54,366 nt of DNA from Christensenella sp. UBA1750 (GCA_002315655.1 DCHO01000012.1:25500-79865); one strand, 5' to 3'. Positions 23,929 to 33,846 are shown, counted from the stretch's first letter. Numbers and translations are program-made. The notes: a model not told the origin generated them from the sequence alone.

Positions 23929-26900
23929 ATGGCAAAGCGCACGGATTTGAAGAAAATTATGATTATCGGCTCGGGTCCCATTGTGATCGGACAGGCAGCC
24001 GAGTTTGATTACGCGGGCACCCAGGCGTGCCTTGCTCTGAAAGAGGAAGGCTACGAAGTTCTGCTGGTGAACAGCAACCCCGCTACCATTATGACCGACA
24101 CAACCATTGCGGACAAGGTTTACATGGAGCCGCTGACGCTGGAATATGTCTCCCGCATCATGCGCCACGAGCGCCCCGACGCCATTATTCCCGGCATCGG
24201 CGGACAGACCGGCTTAAATCTCGCCATGGAGCTGGAAAAGAAGGGGGTCTTACGCGAGTGCCATGTGGAGCTGCTGGGCACTTCCTCCGAATCCATCGAG
24301 CGTGCCGAGGACAGAGAGCTGTTCAAGGAGTTGTGCCAGTCCATCGGCGAACCCGTCATTCCCTCCGAAATCACCTATTCCATCGAGGAAGCGAAATTGG
24401 CCGCGCAGCACATCGGCTATCCTGTGGTGCTGCGCCCCGCGTTCACTTTGGGCGGCACCGGCGGCGGCTTTGCCTACGATGAGGAAGAACTCATCGAGGT
24501 GTCCACGAACGCCTTCCGCCTGTCCCCTGTGCATCAGGTTCTTGTGGAAAAGAGCGTCAAGGGTTACAAGGAGATCGAATTTGAGGTCATGCGCGACAGC
24601 AACGACCACGCCATCACCATCTGCGGCATGGAAAACGTGGATCCCGTTGGCGTACACACCGGCGACTCCATCGTGGTCGCGCCCATTCTGACGCTGAACG
24701 ACCACGACTTAAAAATGCTCAACGATTCCGCCATCAAGATCATCCGTGAGCTGAAAATCGAGGGCGGCTGCAACGTGCAGTTCGCGCTGAACCCCAATTC
24801 CTCCGAATATTTCCTGATCGAGGTCAACCCCCGCGTGTCCCGTTCCTCTGCGCTGGCCTCCAAGGCTTCCGGCTATCCCATCGCCCGTGTTACCGCGAAG
24901 ATTGCCGTGGGCATGGCTCTGGAGGACATTGCCATTGCCAACACCAACGCCGCCTTTGAGCCGTCGCTGGATTACATCGTGACCAAGCTGCCCCGTTTCC
25001 CCTTTGACAAGTTCGCCTCCGCTTCCAACCAACTGGGTACCCAGATGAAGGCCACGGGCGAAGTCATGGGCATCGGCTCCACCATCGAGGAGAGTTTGCT
25101 CAAATCCTTCCGCTGCCTGGAAATCGGCGTGTGCCATCTGCAGATGAACCGCTTTGACGACTGGACAAAAGAGCAGCTGCTCGATTACATCAAGGATTTC
25201 CGCTCCGATTCCGTCTTTGCCGTGGCACAGCTCATCCGCATGGGCGAGAGCGTGAAAGACCTTTATAAAATCACCCAGATCACGCCTTATTTCCTTGAGG
25301 TCTTTAAGAAGATTATAGACTTTGAGCAGGTCATTTCCGCAAACAAGGGCGACTTGAATACCTTGATCGAGGCCAAGAAGCTGGGCTTTGCGGATAAGTA
25401 CATCGCCAAACTGTGGAAGGTGAAGGAGACCGAGGTGTGGAAGACCCGCCGCGAGCACGGCATCAAGCCCCACTTCCGCATGGTGGACACCTGCCACACG
25501 AACGCCTACATTCCCTACTTCTATTCCAGCTATGCGGGAAAAGACCAGTCCATTATCACCGACAAAAAGAAAATGGTGGTGCTGGGCGCAGGTCCTATCC
25601 GCATCGGGCAGGGCGTGGAGTTTGACTATTCCACTGTTCACGCCGTCACCACTCTGCGGGATTCCGGCTATGAAGCCATCATCATCAACAACAACCCCGA
25701 GACCGTTTCCACCGACTACACCACCGCGGACAAGCTTTACTTTGAGCCGCTGACCCCCGAAGATGTGATGAACATTCTCGATTACGAGGGCGCGTACAAC
25801 GTCATCGCCTCCTTGGGCGGGCAGACCGCCATCAATCTGGCGGCACCGCTTGACGAGCGCGGGGTCAACATCGTGGGCACGGACGTTAAAGCCATCGACA
25901 ATGCCGAGAACCGAGACGCTTTCGAGCGCATTTTGAAGGAACTGGACATTCCCCAGTCCGAAGGCCGCGCCGTGACCAACATCGAGGACGGCGTGAAGAC
26001 CGCGCAGGAGATTGGCTATCCCGTGCTGGTGCGCCCCTCCTTCGTGCTGGGCGGCAGAGCCATGCAGATCGTCGCCAACGAGGAACAGCTGCGCACTTAC
26101 CTGAAAACCGCCGTTGAGGTGGACACCGACAAGCCGGTGTTGGTCGATCACTACATCATGGGCAAGGAAGTGGAGGTCGATGCCATCTGCGACGGACAGG
26201 ATGTGTTCGTCCCCGGCATCATGGAGCTGGTGGAACGCACCGGCATCCATTCCGGCGACTCCATCTCCGTCTATCCCACTTTCTCCATCTCCGGAAAGGT
26301 GAAGGGAATCATTCTGCAATACGCCAAACAGCTGGGCTTGGGGCTCGGCATCATCGGCCTTTACAACATCCAGTTTATTGTTGACCAGAACGAAAAGGTG
26401 TTCATCATCGAGGTGAACCCCCGTTCCTCCCGCACGGTGCCCTTCCTCTCCAAGGCCACGGGCTATCCGCTGCCGGACATTGCGACCCGCGCCATTTTGG
26501 GGATGTCGTTAAAAGAGCAGGGCATCTTCGACCTCTATCCCGCCGAGAAGAAGCGCTGGTATGTCAAGGTTCCCGTCTTCTCCTTCGCCAAGATCCGCGG
26601 GCTGGATGCGTACCTCTCTCCCGAAATGAAGTCCACGGGCGAGGCCATCGGCTACGACAGAACCCTCTCCCGCGCTCTGTATAAGGCGTTGCAGGCCTCC
26701 GGGATGCAGCTGCAGAACTACGGCACCGTGCTTGTGACCCTGTGCAAGGACGACCGCGAGGAAGCCCTGCCGCTGATCCGCCGCTTCTTTGAGCTGGGCT
26801 TCAACATCGAAGCCACCGACGGCACCGCCCATTTCCTGAAAGAACACGGCATCCGCACCCGCGTGCTCAAAAAGATCTCCGAGGGCAGCGAGGACATTCC

Positions 26901-27105
26901 CGACGCGCTGCGCCAGGGACACATTGCCTACGTCATCAACACCCGCGACCCCGATTCCATGAACCAGCTCCGCGACGGCTTTATGATTCGCCGCCTCACT
27001 GTGGAAAACAACGTCACCCTGTTCACCGCGCTGGACACCGTGCGCGTGCTGCTGGACGTGCTGGAGGAAATGACCATCTCCGTCTCCACCATCGACAAGG
27101 AGTAA
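23929..27105 (+). CDS. carB: Carbamoyl-phosphate synthase large subunit
   Basis: A full-length 1058-residue synthetase making carbamoyl phosphate from bicarbonate, ammonia and two ATP. The two homologous halves begin with IIGSGPIVIGQAAEFDYAG (about 11-29) and VLGAGPIRIGQGVEFDYS (about 553-570). ATP-grasp domains follow each, with the PRVSRSS and PRSSRT metal-site blocks. The C-terminal MGS allosteric domain occupies about 930-1058. Ribosome binding site TTGGAGG. The small glutaminase subunit gene, carA, which normally precedes carB, is absent here and anywhere in the window. Confidence 0.98.
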   Translation: MAKRTDLKKIMIIGSGPIVIGQAAEFDYAGTQACLALKEEGYEVLLVNSNPATIMTDTTIADKVYMEPLTLEYVSRIMRHERPDAIIPGIGGQTGLNLAMELEKKGVLRECHVELLGTSSESIERAEDRELFKELCQSIGEPVIPSEITYSIEEAKLAAQHIGYPVVLRPAFTLGGTGGGFAYDEEELIEVSTNAFRLSPVHQVLVEKSVKGYKEIEFEVMRDSNDHAITICGMENVDPVGVHTGDSIVVAPILTLNDHDLKMLNDSAIKIIRELKIEGGCNVQFALNPNSSEYFLIEVNPRVSRSSALASKASGYPIARVTAKIAVGMALEDIAIANTNAAFEPSLDYIVTKLPRFPFDKFASASNQLGTQMKATGEVMGIGSTIEESLLKSFRCLEIGVCHLQMNRFDDWTKEQLLDYIKDFRSDSVFAVAQLIRMGESVKDLYKITQITPYFLEVFKKIIDFEQVISANKGDLNTLIEAKKLGFADKYIAKLWKVKETEVWKTRREHGIKPHFRMVDTCHTNAYIPYFYSSYAGKDQSIITDKKKMVVLGAGPIRIGQGVEFDYSTVHAVTTLRDSGYEAIIINNNPETVSTDYTTADKLYFEPLTPEDVMNILDYEGAYNVIASLGGQTAINLAAPLDERGVNIVGTDVKAIDNAENRDAFERILKELDIPQSEGRAVTNIEDGVKTAQEIGYPVLVRPSFVLGGRAMQIVANEEQLRTYLKTAVEVDTDKPVLVDHYIMGKEVEVDAICDGQDVFVPGIMELVERTGIHSGDSISVYPTFSISGKVKGIILQYAKQLGLGLGIIGLYNIQFIVDQNEKVFIIEVNPRSSRTVPFLSKATGYPLPDIATRAILGMSLKEQGIFDLYPAEKKRWYVKVPVFSFAKIRGLDAYLSPEMKSTGEAIGYDRTLSRALYKALQASGMQLQNYGTVLVTLCKDDREEALPLIRRFFELGFNIEATDGTAHFLKEHGIRTRVLKKISEGSEDIPDALRQGHIAYVINTRDPDSMNQLRDGFMIRRLTVENNVTLFTALDTVRVLLDVLEEMTISVSTIDKE

Positions 27106-27108
27106 GGC

Positions 27109-27840
27109 ATGAAGGATTGCGTATTTACCCTGCTTACGAACCGCGAATTAGCACCCAAAACCTTTGAAATGGTGCTGATGGGCGATTGCTCCGCCATTAC
27201 CGCGCCGGGGCAGTTTGTGAACATCCGAATCGAGGGCTTTTATCTGCGCCGCCCCATTTCGGTCTGTGACGTGGAAGGGGACAGGCTCACCCTCATTTAT
27301 AAGGTTGTAGGCAAGGGCACGGAGGTCATGGCGAAAATGACTCCCGGACAGAAGCTCGATCTGCTGACCGGCCTTGGCAACGGCTACGATCTGACCCTTT
27401 GCGGGGATGAGCCGCTGCTCATCGGCGGGGGCGCGGGCGTGCCGCCCATGTTCCTGCTGGCAAAGGAGCTGCTGAAAATCGGCAAGCAGCCCACCGTGAT
27501 TCTGGGTTTCAATACCAAGGCTGAAATCTTTTACGAAAAAGAGTTCATGGATTTGGGCGTGAAAACCATCGTGACCACGGTGGACGGTTCCAGCGGCACA
27601 AAGGGCTTTGTGACGGACGCTTTTGTGCAGGTTAAGTATTCCTACACCTACTGCTGCGGCCCCGAACCCATGCTGAAAGCGGTTTACAATGCCTCCGCAA
27701 CCTCCGGGCAGTACAGCTTTGAGGAGCGCATGGGCTGCGGCTTCGGGGCGTGCATGGGCTGCACCTGCAGGACGAAGTACGGCAACAAGCGCATCTGCAA
27801 GGACGGCCCCGTGCTCAAAAAGGAGGAGATTGTATGGTAG
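27109..27840 (+). CDS. pyrK: Dihydroorotate dehydrogenase B, electron transfer subunit
   Basis: A 243-residue iron-sulfur flavoprotein that passes electrons from PyrD to NAD+. The FAD-binding motif is LRRPISVCD near residue 45, and an NAD-binding GGGAGVPPMFLLAKEL lies at about 106-121. The 2Fe-2S ligands are in CGFGACMGC and the final RICKDG. It starts 3 bp after carB and its end overlaps pyrD by 7 bp, consistent with translational coupling of the two subunits. Confidence 0.96.
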   Translation: MKDCVFTLLTNRELAPKTFEMVLMGDCSAITAPGQFVNIRIEGFYLRRPISVCDVEGDRLTLIYKVVGKGTEVMAKMTPGQKLDLLTGLGNGYDLTLCGDEPLLIGGGAGVPPMFLLAKELLKIGKQPTVILGFNTKAEIFYEKEFMDLGVKTIVTTVDGSSGTKGFVTDAFVQVKYSYTYCCGPEPMLKAVYNASATSGQYSFEERMGCGFGACMGCTCRTKYGNKRICKDGPVLKKEEIVW

Positions 27841-28748
27841 ATACCAAAGTCACCCTTTCCGGGTGGGAGCTGGACAATCCCGTAATCCCCGCCTCCGGCA
27901 CCTTCGGCTACGGCAAAGAGTTTGCGGAACTTTATGATATAAACTGCTTGGGAAGCTTCTCCTTCAAGGGCACGACGCTGAACCCCCGCTTCGGCAACGA
28001 AACGCCCCGCATCGCGGAGATCGCTTCCGGGATGATCAACTCGGTGGGCTTGCAGAATCCGGGCGTGGAGCACGTTATCGCCCATGAATTGCCCGAAATG
28101 AAGGAGTTCTTCCATAAAAAGGTCATTGCAAACGTGTCCGGCTTCTCCGTGGAGGAATATGTGAAAACCGCCTCTCTGTTGGATAAGGAAGACGCGGTGG
28201 GCTTGATCGAGGTCAACATTTCCTGCCCCAACGTCCACGGCGGCGGCATGAGCTTCGGAACCGACCCCAAAGCTGCCGCGGAAGTGACCAAGGCGGTAAA
28301 AAAAGTGTGCGCAAAGCCGGTGTATGTGAAGCTGACCCCCAATGTCACGGACATCACCGAGATTGCCGTGGCCTGCGAGGAAGCGGGCGCGGACGGGCTT
28401 TGTCTCATCAATACCCTGCTCGGAATGCGCATCGACTTAAAGAAAAAAGCGCCCATATTAGCCAACACCATGGGCGGAATGTCGGGCCCGGCCATTTTCC
28501 CGCTGGCGCTGCGCATGGTCTGGCAGGTGTATAACAAGGTACACATTCCCATCATCGGCATGGGCGGCGTAACGACTGCCGAGGACGTGATCGAAATGCT
28601 GCTGGCGGGCGCAACCGCCGTGCAGGTGGGCGCGGCGAACCTGATTGATCCCTTCGCCTGCAAAAAGATCGTGGACAATCTGCCCGCCGTGATGGAAAAA
28701 TACGGAATATCTTCCTTAAAAGAAATCATAGGAGGCGCGCACAGATGA
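27834..28748 (+). CDS. pyrD: Dihydroorotate dehydrogenase B, catalytic subunit
   Basis: A 304-residue FMN-dependent TIM barrel of class 1B that oxidises dihydroorotate to orotate. NPVIPASGTFGYG is near residues 15-27, the catalytic Cys is in NISCPNVHGGG (about 127-137), and the phosphate-binding loops GMGGV and GAT are near the end. ATG 27834 lies within the end of pyrK and is preceded by AAAGGAGGAG; earlier in-frame starts lie deep in pyrK. It overlaps pyrF by 4 bp (ATGA). Confidence 0.97.
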   Translation: MVDTKVTLSGWELDNPVIPASGTFGYGKEFAELYDINCLGSFSFKGTTLNPRFGNETPRIAEIASGMINSVGLQNPGVEHVIAHELPEMKEFFHKKVIANVSGFSVEEYVKTASLLDKEDAVGLIEVNISCPNVHGGGMSFGTDPKAAAEVTKAVKKVCAKPVYVKLTPNVTDITEIAVACEEAGADGLCLINTLLGMRIDLKKKAPILANTMGGMSGPAIFPLALRMVWQVYNKVHIPIIGMGGVTTAEDVIEMLLAGATAVQVGAANLIDPFACKKIVDNLPAVMEKYGISSLKEIIGGAHR

Positions 28749-29443
28749 AAAGAGACGTGATTATCGCCTGCGACTTTGCCGACCGGGCAACGACCCTAAA
28801 TTTCTTGGACAAATTCACCGAGGAAAAGCCCTTTGTGAAGATCGGCATGGAGCTTTTCTACGCCGAAGGCCCCGAAATGGTGCGGGAGATCAAGGCAAGA
28901 GGGCACAAAATTTTCCTTGATTTGAAGCTCTGCGACATTCCCAACACCGTGAAAAAGGCCATGGCGGTGCTCTCAAAATTGGATGTGGACATGGTGAACC
29001 TGCACGCCTTCGGCACCATCGACATGATGAAGGCCGCGCTGGAAGGGCTGACCCGTCCTGACGGCACAAGACCTCTGCTCATTGCCGTAACCCAGCTCAC
29101 CTCCACCTCGCAGGAGCGCATGGAGCATGACCAAATGATCTACAAGCCTCTGCTCGAGGTCGTCATGCACTATGCCGCCTGTGCCAAGGAAGCGGGACTG
29201 GACGGCGTGGTGTGCTCGCCGCTGGAGGCTCAAAAGGTGCATGAGGTCTGCGGAAACGCTTTCTTGACCGTTACCCCCGGCGTGCGCTTTGCCGGCGGGG
29301 ATGTGGGCGATCAGGTGCGCGTCGCTACCCCGGAACGCGCAAAGGAGATCGGCTCCGACTTTATCGTCATGGGCAGACCCATCACCGCCGATGCTGACCC
29401 CGTGGGCGCTTATCGCCGTGCTATGAAGGAATTTGCCGAATAA
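28745..29443 (+). CDS. pyrF: Orotidine 5'-phosphate decarboxylase
   Basis: A 232-residue TIM barrel converting OMP to UMP. The substrate motif ACDFADR is at residues 8-14. The catalytic Lys-Asp network is in FLDLKLCDIPNTV (about 57-69), and a phosphate-binding stretch, IVMGRPIT, lies near residue 205. It starts inside the stop of pyrD, with GGAGG upstream. Confidence 0.97.
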   Translation: MKRDVIIACDFADRATTLNFLDKFTEEKPFVKIGMELFYAEGPEMVREIKARGHKIFLDLKLCDIPNTVKKAMAVLSKLDVDMVNLHAFGTIDMMKAALEGLTRPDGTRPLLIAVTQLTSTSQERMEHDQMIYKPLLEVVMHYAACAKEAGLDGVVCSPLEAQKVHEVCGNAFLTVTPGVRFAGGDVGDQVRVATPERAKEIGSDFIVMGRPITADADPVGAYRRAMKEFAE

Positions 29444-29468
29444 ACAAAGATATTGGGAGGACAGACCG

Positions 29469-30107
29469 ATGAAAAAGCAGATTGCCGCCGCCTTAATGAG
29501 CATTGACGCTGTGATTTTGCGCCCCGATGAGCCCTTCACCTGGGCTTCCGGCATCCACAGCCCCATTTATTGCGATAACCGCCTGACCCTGACCGCCCCT
29601 GAGGTGCGCACGCAGGTGGAAAACGGCCTCATGCAGACCATCCGCGAACACTATCCCGAGGCGGAAGTGCTCATGGGCACCTCTACCGCCGGCATCGCCC
29701 ACGCTGCCATCGTGGGGCACATGATGAACCTGCCCATGGGCTACGTCCGCTCCGGCGCAAAGGATCACGGCAGAAAGAACCAGATCGAAGGCAAGCTCAT
29801 ACCCGGACAGAAGGTTGTTGTGGTGGAAGACCTGATCTCCACCGGCGGCTCTGTCATTGAGGTGGTGGATGTGCTGCGCGAGGCCGGGGCGGAGGTCTTG
29901 GGTATTGCGTCCATCTTCACCTACGGCATGAAGAAGGGCATCGAGCGTCTGGCGGAGGCGAAGGTTCAGAACATTTCCCTGTCCGACTTTGACGCGCTGT
30001 GCGAGGTCGCCGCCGAGAACGGCAAAATCGCCCCTGCCGATATTGCGCGGTTGAAGGCCTTCCGCGACAACCCTTCCGATGAGAGCTGGATGGGAGGCAA
30101 CAAGTAA
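29469..30107 (+). CDS. pyrE: Orotate phosphoribosyltransferase
   Basis: A 212-residue type I phosphoribosyltransferase that makes OMP from orotate and PRPP. The PRPP-binding motif is VVVVEDLISTGGS (about 117-129). The flexible loop holds KDHGRKNQIEG (about 97-107). Start ATG 29469 has TGGGAGGAC upstream. It is followed immediately, with no gap, by pyrB. Confidence 0.97.
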   Translation: MKKQIAAALMSIDAVILRPDEPFTWASGIHSPIYCDNRLTLTAPEVRTQVENGLMQTIREHYPEAEVLMGTSTAGIAHAAIVGHMMNLPMGYVRSGAKDHGRKNQIEGKLIPGQKVVVVEDLISTGGSVIEVVDVLREAGAEVLGIASIFTYGMKKGIERLAEAKVQNISLSDFDALCEVAAENGKIAPADIARLKAFRDNPSDESWMGGNK

Positions 30108-31016
30108 ATGCGCCACCTCATCGACATTTTAGACCTCACCTGCGAGGAGATCGACGAATTGCTGGACACCGCGGACAGCATTATCGAAAACCCTGCGGCG
30201 TATGCCACCCGCTGTGCCGGGAAGAAGCTGGCGACGCTGTTCTTTGAGCCGTCCACACGCACCCGCCTGTCCTTTGAGGCGGCCATGTATGAGCTGGGCG
30301 GGCACGTCATCGGCTTTTCCGATGCGGCCAATTCCTCCTCCTCCAAAGGGGAAAGCGTCTCCGACACCGTGCGCGTAGTGGGCTCCTATGCGGACATCAT
30401 CGCCATGCGCCACTTCAAGGAGGGCGCACCGATGGTGGCGGCGATGAAGTCCACCGTGCCCATCATCAACGCGGGCGACGGCGGGCACAACCACCCGACC
30501 CAGACCTTAACCGACCTGCTGACCATCCGTAGGGAAAAGGGGCGGCTTGACAACCTGACCGTGGGCTTCTGCGGAGATTTGAAGTTCGGCAGAACCGTCC
30601 ATTCCCTGATTTCCGCACTGTCGAGATATGAAGGCATCAGGTTCGTGCTGGTTTCCCCAAAGGAATTGCAGGTGCCGGACTACATTAAGGATTTATTGAC
30701 GGAAAAAGAGCTCTCTTTCATCGAGACCACCGATCTGGAAAGCACGCTTCCCGAAATGGACATACTCTACATGACGAGAGTGCAGAAGGAACGCTTCTTC
30801 AACGAGGAAGATTATCTGCGTCTGCGCGACAGCTACATTCTGACCCCCGAAAAAATGCGTCTGGCCAAGCAAACCCTGTCTGTGCTGCACCCCTTGCCCC
30901 GCGTCAACGAAATCTCCGTGGAGGTGGACGACGACCCCCGCGCCTGCTATTTCCGGCAGGCAAAAAACGGCAAGTTCGTGCGCATGGCACTGATCTGCAA
31001 GCTGCTGGAGGTGTAG
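30108..31016 (+). CDS. pyrB: Aspartate carbamoyltransferase catalytic subunit
   Basis: A 302-residue transcarbamylase joining carbamoyl phosphate and aspartate. The carbamoyl phosphate motif is FEPSTRTR (46-53), a second phosphate contact lies in SSSSKGES (about 66-73), HPTQ is near residue 127 and HPLPR near 263. The ATG directly follows the pyrE stop, and the GGAGG site lies within the end of pyrE. It pairs with pyrI, 4 bp downstream, to form the allosteric holoenzyme. Confidence 0.97.
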   Translation: MRHLIDILDLTCEEIDELLDTADSIIENPAAYATRCAGKKLATLFFEPSTRTRLSFEAAMYELGGHVIGFSDAANSSSSKGESVSDTVRVVGSYADIIAMRHFKEGAPMVAAMKSTVPIINAGDGGHNHPTQTLTDLLTIRREKGRLDNLTVGFCGDLKFGRTVHSLISALSRYEGIRFVLVSPKELQVPDYIKDLLTEKELSFIETTDLESTLPEMDILYMTRVQKERFFNEEDYLRLRDSYILTPEKMRLAKQTLSVLHPLPRVNEISVEVDDDPRACYFRQAKNGKFVRMALICKLLEV

Positions 31017-31020
31017 AGAA

Positions 31021-31437
31021 ATGAAGATTGATTCCATTCAGAACGGCATTGTCATTGACCACATCCCCGCCGGGAAGGCTATGCAGGTTTATCAATATCT
31101 GAAGCTGGACGAGGCGGAAGGCTCCGTTGCGCTGCTGCAAAATGTCCCTTCCCGCAAGCACGGCAAAAAGGACATCATCAAATTGGACGGCGTGACCGAG
31201 CTGGACTGGAACATTCTGGCGTTCCTCGCGCCGGACTGTACGGTCAACGTGATTGCCGACGGCAACACAGTGGAAAAGAAGCACCTGAAACTCCCCGAGA
31301 CCTTAACGGATGTGATCGTCTGCAAGAATCCCCGCTGCATCACCACCGTGGAACCGGGGCTGCACCACATCTTCAAGCTCGCCAACCGGGAAACCGGCGT
31401 GTATCGCTGCGTCTACTGCGAAAGCGCACACAACTAA
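31021..31437 (+). CDS. pyrI: Aspartate carbamoyltransferase regulatory subunit
   Basis: A 138-residue regulatory chain. An N-terminal nucleotide-binding domain starts MKIDSIQNGIVIDHIPAG, and a C-terminal zinc domain has Cys in CKNPRC and CVYC (four ligands). The family binds CTP/ATP and tunes PyrB. The length is somewhat short of the enterobacterial form but usual for Clostridia. It is the last gene of the operon and is followed by the terminator at 31443-31483. Confidence 0.96.
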   Translation: MKIDSIQNGIVIDHIPAGKAMQVYQYLKLDEAEGSVALLQNVPSRKHGKKDIIKLDGVTELDWNILAFLAPDCTVNVIADGNTVEKKHLKLPETLTDVIVCKNPRCITTVEPGLHHIFKLANRETGVYRCVYCESAHN

Positions 31438-31442
31438 GCATG

Positions 31443-31483
31443 AAAAAACTCTCTGTCTGCATTTTGCGAATGGAGAGTTTTTT
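31443..31483 (+). terminator. Terminator of the pyrimidine operon
   Basis: AAAAAACTCTC (31443-31453) pairs with GAGAGTTTTTT (31473-31483), which also provides the T-run. Because both arms carry A/T tracts it may work in both directions. Confidence 0.85.
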
Positions 31484-31542
31484 GTAGCATTAGATAAATT
31501 TTTGTGCTACACTAAGAAAAAACCCCGATAAGGAGAAGCAAC

Positions 31543-33795
31543 ATGATTTATACACAGCTCAATAATTGGACGGTCTCCGGCGCGTGGCCGTACACGCCCA
31601 TCCGGGAGAAATCCATGGAGACCGGGCATCAGTTCATCGGTGTGACGGGCGTGATTCCCGCGCAGGTGCCCGGCAGCATCTATCAGGACTTACAGAACGC
31701 CGGGCTCATCAAAGACCCCTATTTTGAGCTCAACTCGCTGGATTGCGAGTGGGTCTCCAACCGCTGGTGGGTCTACAACACCGCCTTCACCCTGCCTGAG
31801 ACGCTGAAAAATCAGCGCGTATTCCTGAACTTCGCGGGCATCAACTACAAGTGCCGCATCTTCTTAAACGGGGAGCAGGTCGCCACACACGAAAATATGT
31901 ACACCCCCTGCCGCATTGACATTTCCGCTATGGCGAAGTTTGACGGCGAGAACGCCCTGCAGGTCATCCTGGAACACGCGCCGGATGAGATGAGCCAGAT
32001 CGGGCACACCTCCTTGACCACCACGCAGAAGGCGCGGTTCTCCTACAAGTGGGACTTTTGCACCCGGCTTGTGGACATGGGACTGTGGGACAAAGTGACC
32101 GTTGAGCACGATTTGGGCGTGCGCATCACATCTACGGCGAACCACTGGGACGAAAAGACAAAGACCCTCATTGTGGCCGCCGAAATCGACGGCGCGGGGG
32201 AAGTGGAAGGCGTGCTTTCCTTTGCCGGGAAGGAGATTTTCTGCGCAAAGGCCGAAGCGGAAAACGGAACAGCCATGCTTGCCTTCCCCGTGGAGAAGCC
32301 CGAATTGTGGTTTCCCAACGGCTACGGAACGCAGCCGCTTTACGATCTGAAACTCACCTTGAAAAACGAGCAGGGCATTTCCGACGAAAAGGAACTGCGC
32401 GTTGGGCTGAAAACCGTGGAGTATGTCCGTGCGGACGGCGCAATCGACAGTGCGCTGCCCTATTGCCCCGTTTTCAACGGCGTGCGCATCTACATCAAGG
32501 GCGTGAACATGACCCCGCTGGATCACAAGATGGGCATCGTGACGAAGGAGCAGTACCGCCACATCCTCATGCTGGCGAAGGAAGCCCATGTGAACCTCAT
32601 CCGTGTGTGGGGCGGCGGCATCATCGAGAAGGAAGAATTTTATGACCTGTGCGACGAAATGGGACTGATGGTCTGGCAGGAGTTCATCCAGTCCTCCTCC
32701 GGCGTGGACAATATCCCCTCCGAGCTGCCTGAGTTCATGGAAAAGCTTGCCGACACGGCGAACTGGGCGGTGAAGACGCGGCGTCCTCATGCCTCCCTGA
32801 CCTTCTGGTCGGGCGGCAATGAGCTCATGTGGGCGGACGGGACGCCGGTGGACTTCACCAACAAGAACATCGCCATGCTCAAAGGCATCGTGAACCGCCT
32901 CGACCCGGATCGGCTCATGCTGCCCACCTCCGCCTCCGGCCCCACCGAATGGCGGGACGATGAACATATCGAGAACAATCAGGACATTCACGGCCCGTGG
33001 AAATACGCCGGGATTCAGGGGCATTACGAAATGTATAACACCTCCGCCATCCAGCTTCACTCCGAGTTCGGCTGCGACGGCATGAGCAACCCGGACGCGA
33101 TCCGCAGCGTGTTTGCGCCGGAAAACCGCACCGTTGTGACCATGGACAACAGCCTTGTGTGGCGGCACCACGGCGAGTGGTGGGACACCTACAAGGACAG
33201 AGACTTGGAGCTGTTCGGGGAAACGCCCGACCTTGACCTGTATTGCCTCATTTCCCAGTTCATGCAGGCGGAGGGCATCCGCTACGCCATCGAAGCGAAC
33301 CGCCGCAGAGCGTTCCGAAATGTGGGCAGCATCGTGTGGCAGCTCAACGAGCCGTGGCCGAACGTCTCCTGCACCTGCATGGTGGACTTCTACGGCGAGC
33401 CGAAACTGGCGTATCACTTCTATGCCGAGGCCGAAAAGCCCCTGCACGTTTCCATGGCTTACGATTCTCTTGCATGGAAGACCGGGGAAACCTTCTCCGG
33501 GCGCGTGTTCGTCCACGACGATTTGCAGGAGGGCTTTGACAAGGCCAAAGTTTCGGTGAAGGACGAAAGCGGCAAGGTGATTTTTGAAAAGGAGATGGCA
33601 AAAGCCGAAGATTTCACCTGCACCGTGCCCGAAGGCAAGGCCTTTACCGTAACGCTTTCCTTGCTGAAAGCGGGAAAGACGGTGGACGAGAACCGCTACC
33701 TGTTCCTCATCCCGGAGGAAAACGGGCTGCTGAACAGGGAAGCCGTGGTGAAGTTCGTAAAAGGTTTGGGACTGGACAAAGCGTTTACCCTTTAA
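31543..33795 (+). CDS. GH2 beta-mannosidase-like glycosidase
   Basis: A 750-residue cytosolic exo-glycosidase with the GH2 layout: a sugar-binding jelly roll (about 1-180, with VPGSIYQDL and WWVYNT), an immunoglobulin-like domain (about 185-290) and a TIM barrel. The acid/base is in FWSGGNE (about 422-428) and the nucleophile in LHSEFG (about 505-510). The VPGS...DPYF...W motif order is that of beta-mannosidases. It is shorter than 800-plus-residue enzymes because the last beta domain is small. Beta-mannosides from plant mannan or N-glycans are likely substrates. A TACACT -10 with an upstream TG lies at 31512-31517, without a good -35. Confidence 0.87.
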   Translation: MIYTQLNNWTVSGAWPYTPIREKSMETGHQFIGVTGVIPAQVPGSIYQDLQNAGLIKDPYFELNSLDCEWVSNRWWVYNTAFTLPETLKNQRVFLNFAGINYKCRIFLNGEQVATHENMYTPCRIDISAMAKFDGENALQVILEHAPDEMSQIGHTSLTTTQKARFSYKWDFCTRLVDMGLWDKVTVEHDLGVRITSTANHWDEKTKTLIVAAEIDGAGEVEGVLSFAGKEIFCAKAEAENGTAMLAFPVEKPELWFPNGYGTQPLYDLKLTLKNEQGISDEKELRVGLKTVEYVRADGAIDSALPYCPVFNGVRIYIKGVNMTPLDHKMGIVTKEQYRHILMLAKEAHVNLIRVWGGGIIEKEEFYDLCDEMGLMVWQEFIQSSSGVDNIPSELPEFMEKLADTANWAVKTRRPHASLTFWSGGNELMWADGTPVDFTNKNIAMLKGIVNRLDPDRLMLPTSASGPTEWRDDEHIENNQDIHGPWKYAGIQGHYEMYNTSAIQLHSEFGCDGMSNPDAIRSVFAPENRTVVTMDNSLVWRHHGEWWDTYKDRDLELFGETPDLDLYCLISQFMQAEGIRYAIEANRRRAFRNVGSIVWQLNEPWPNVSCTCMVDFYGEPKLAYHFYAEAEKPLHVSMAYDSLAWKTGETFSGRVFVHDDLQEGFDKAKVSVKDESGKVIFEKEMAKAEDFTCTVPEGKAFTVTLSLLKAGKTVDENRYLFLIPEENGLLNREAVVKFVKGLGLDKAFTL

Positions 33796-33807
33796 TTGCA
33801 AAGCAAA

Positions 33808-33843
33808 GCCGACAGGAGATTTTCGCTTCTGTCGGCCTTTTGC
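33808..33843. terminator. Terminator between convergent mannosidase and CotH-like genes
   Basis: GCCGACAG (33808-33815) pairs with CTGTCGGC (33829-33836), followed by CTTTTG on plus and TTTGCTTT on minus. Likely bidirectional. Confidence 0.8.
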
Positions 33844-33846
33844 TGT

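Noticed and set aside
24709..26319. A 536-codon open frame on the minus strand opposite carB
   Set aside because: Antisense to a certain gene and without start signals.
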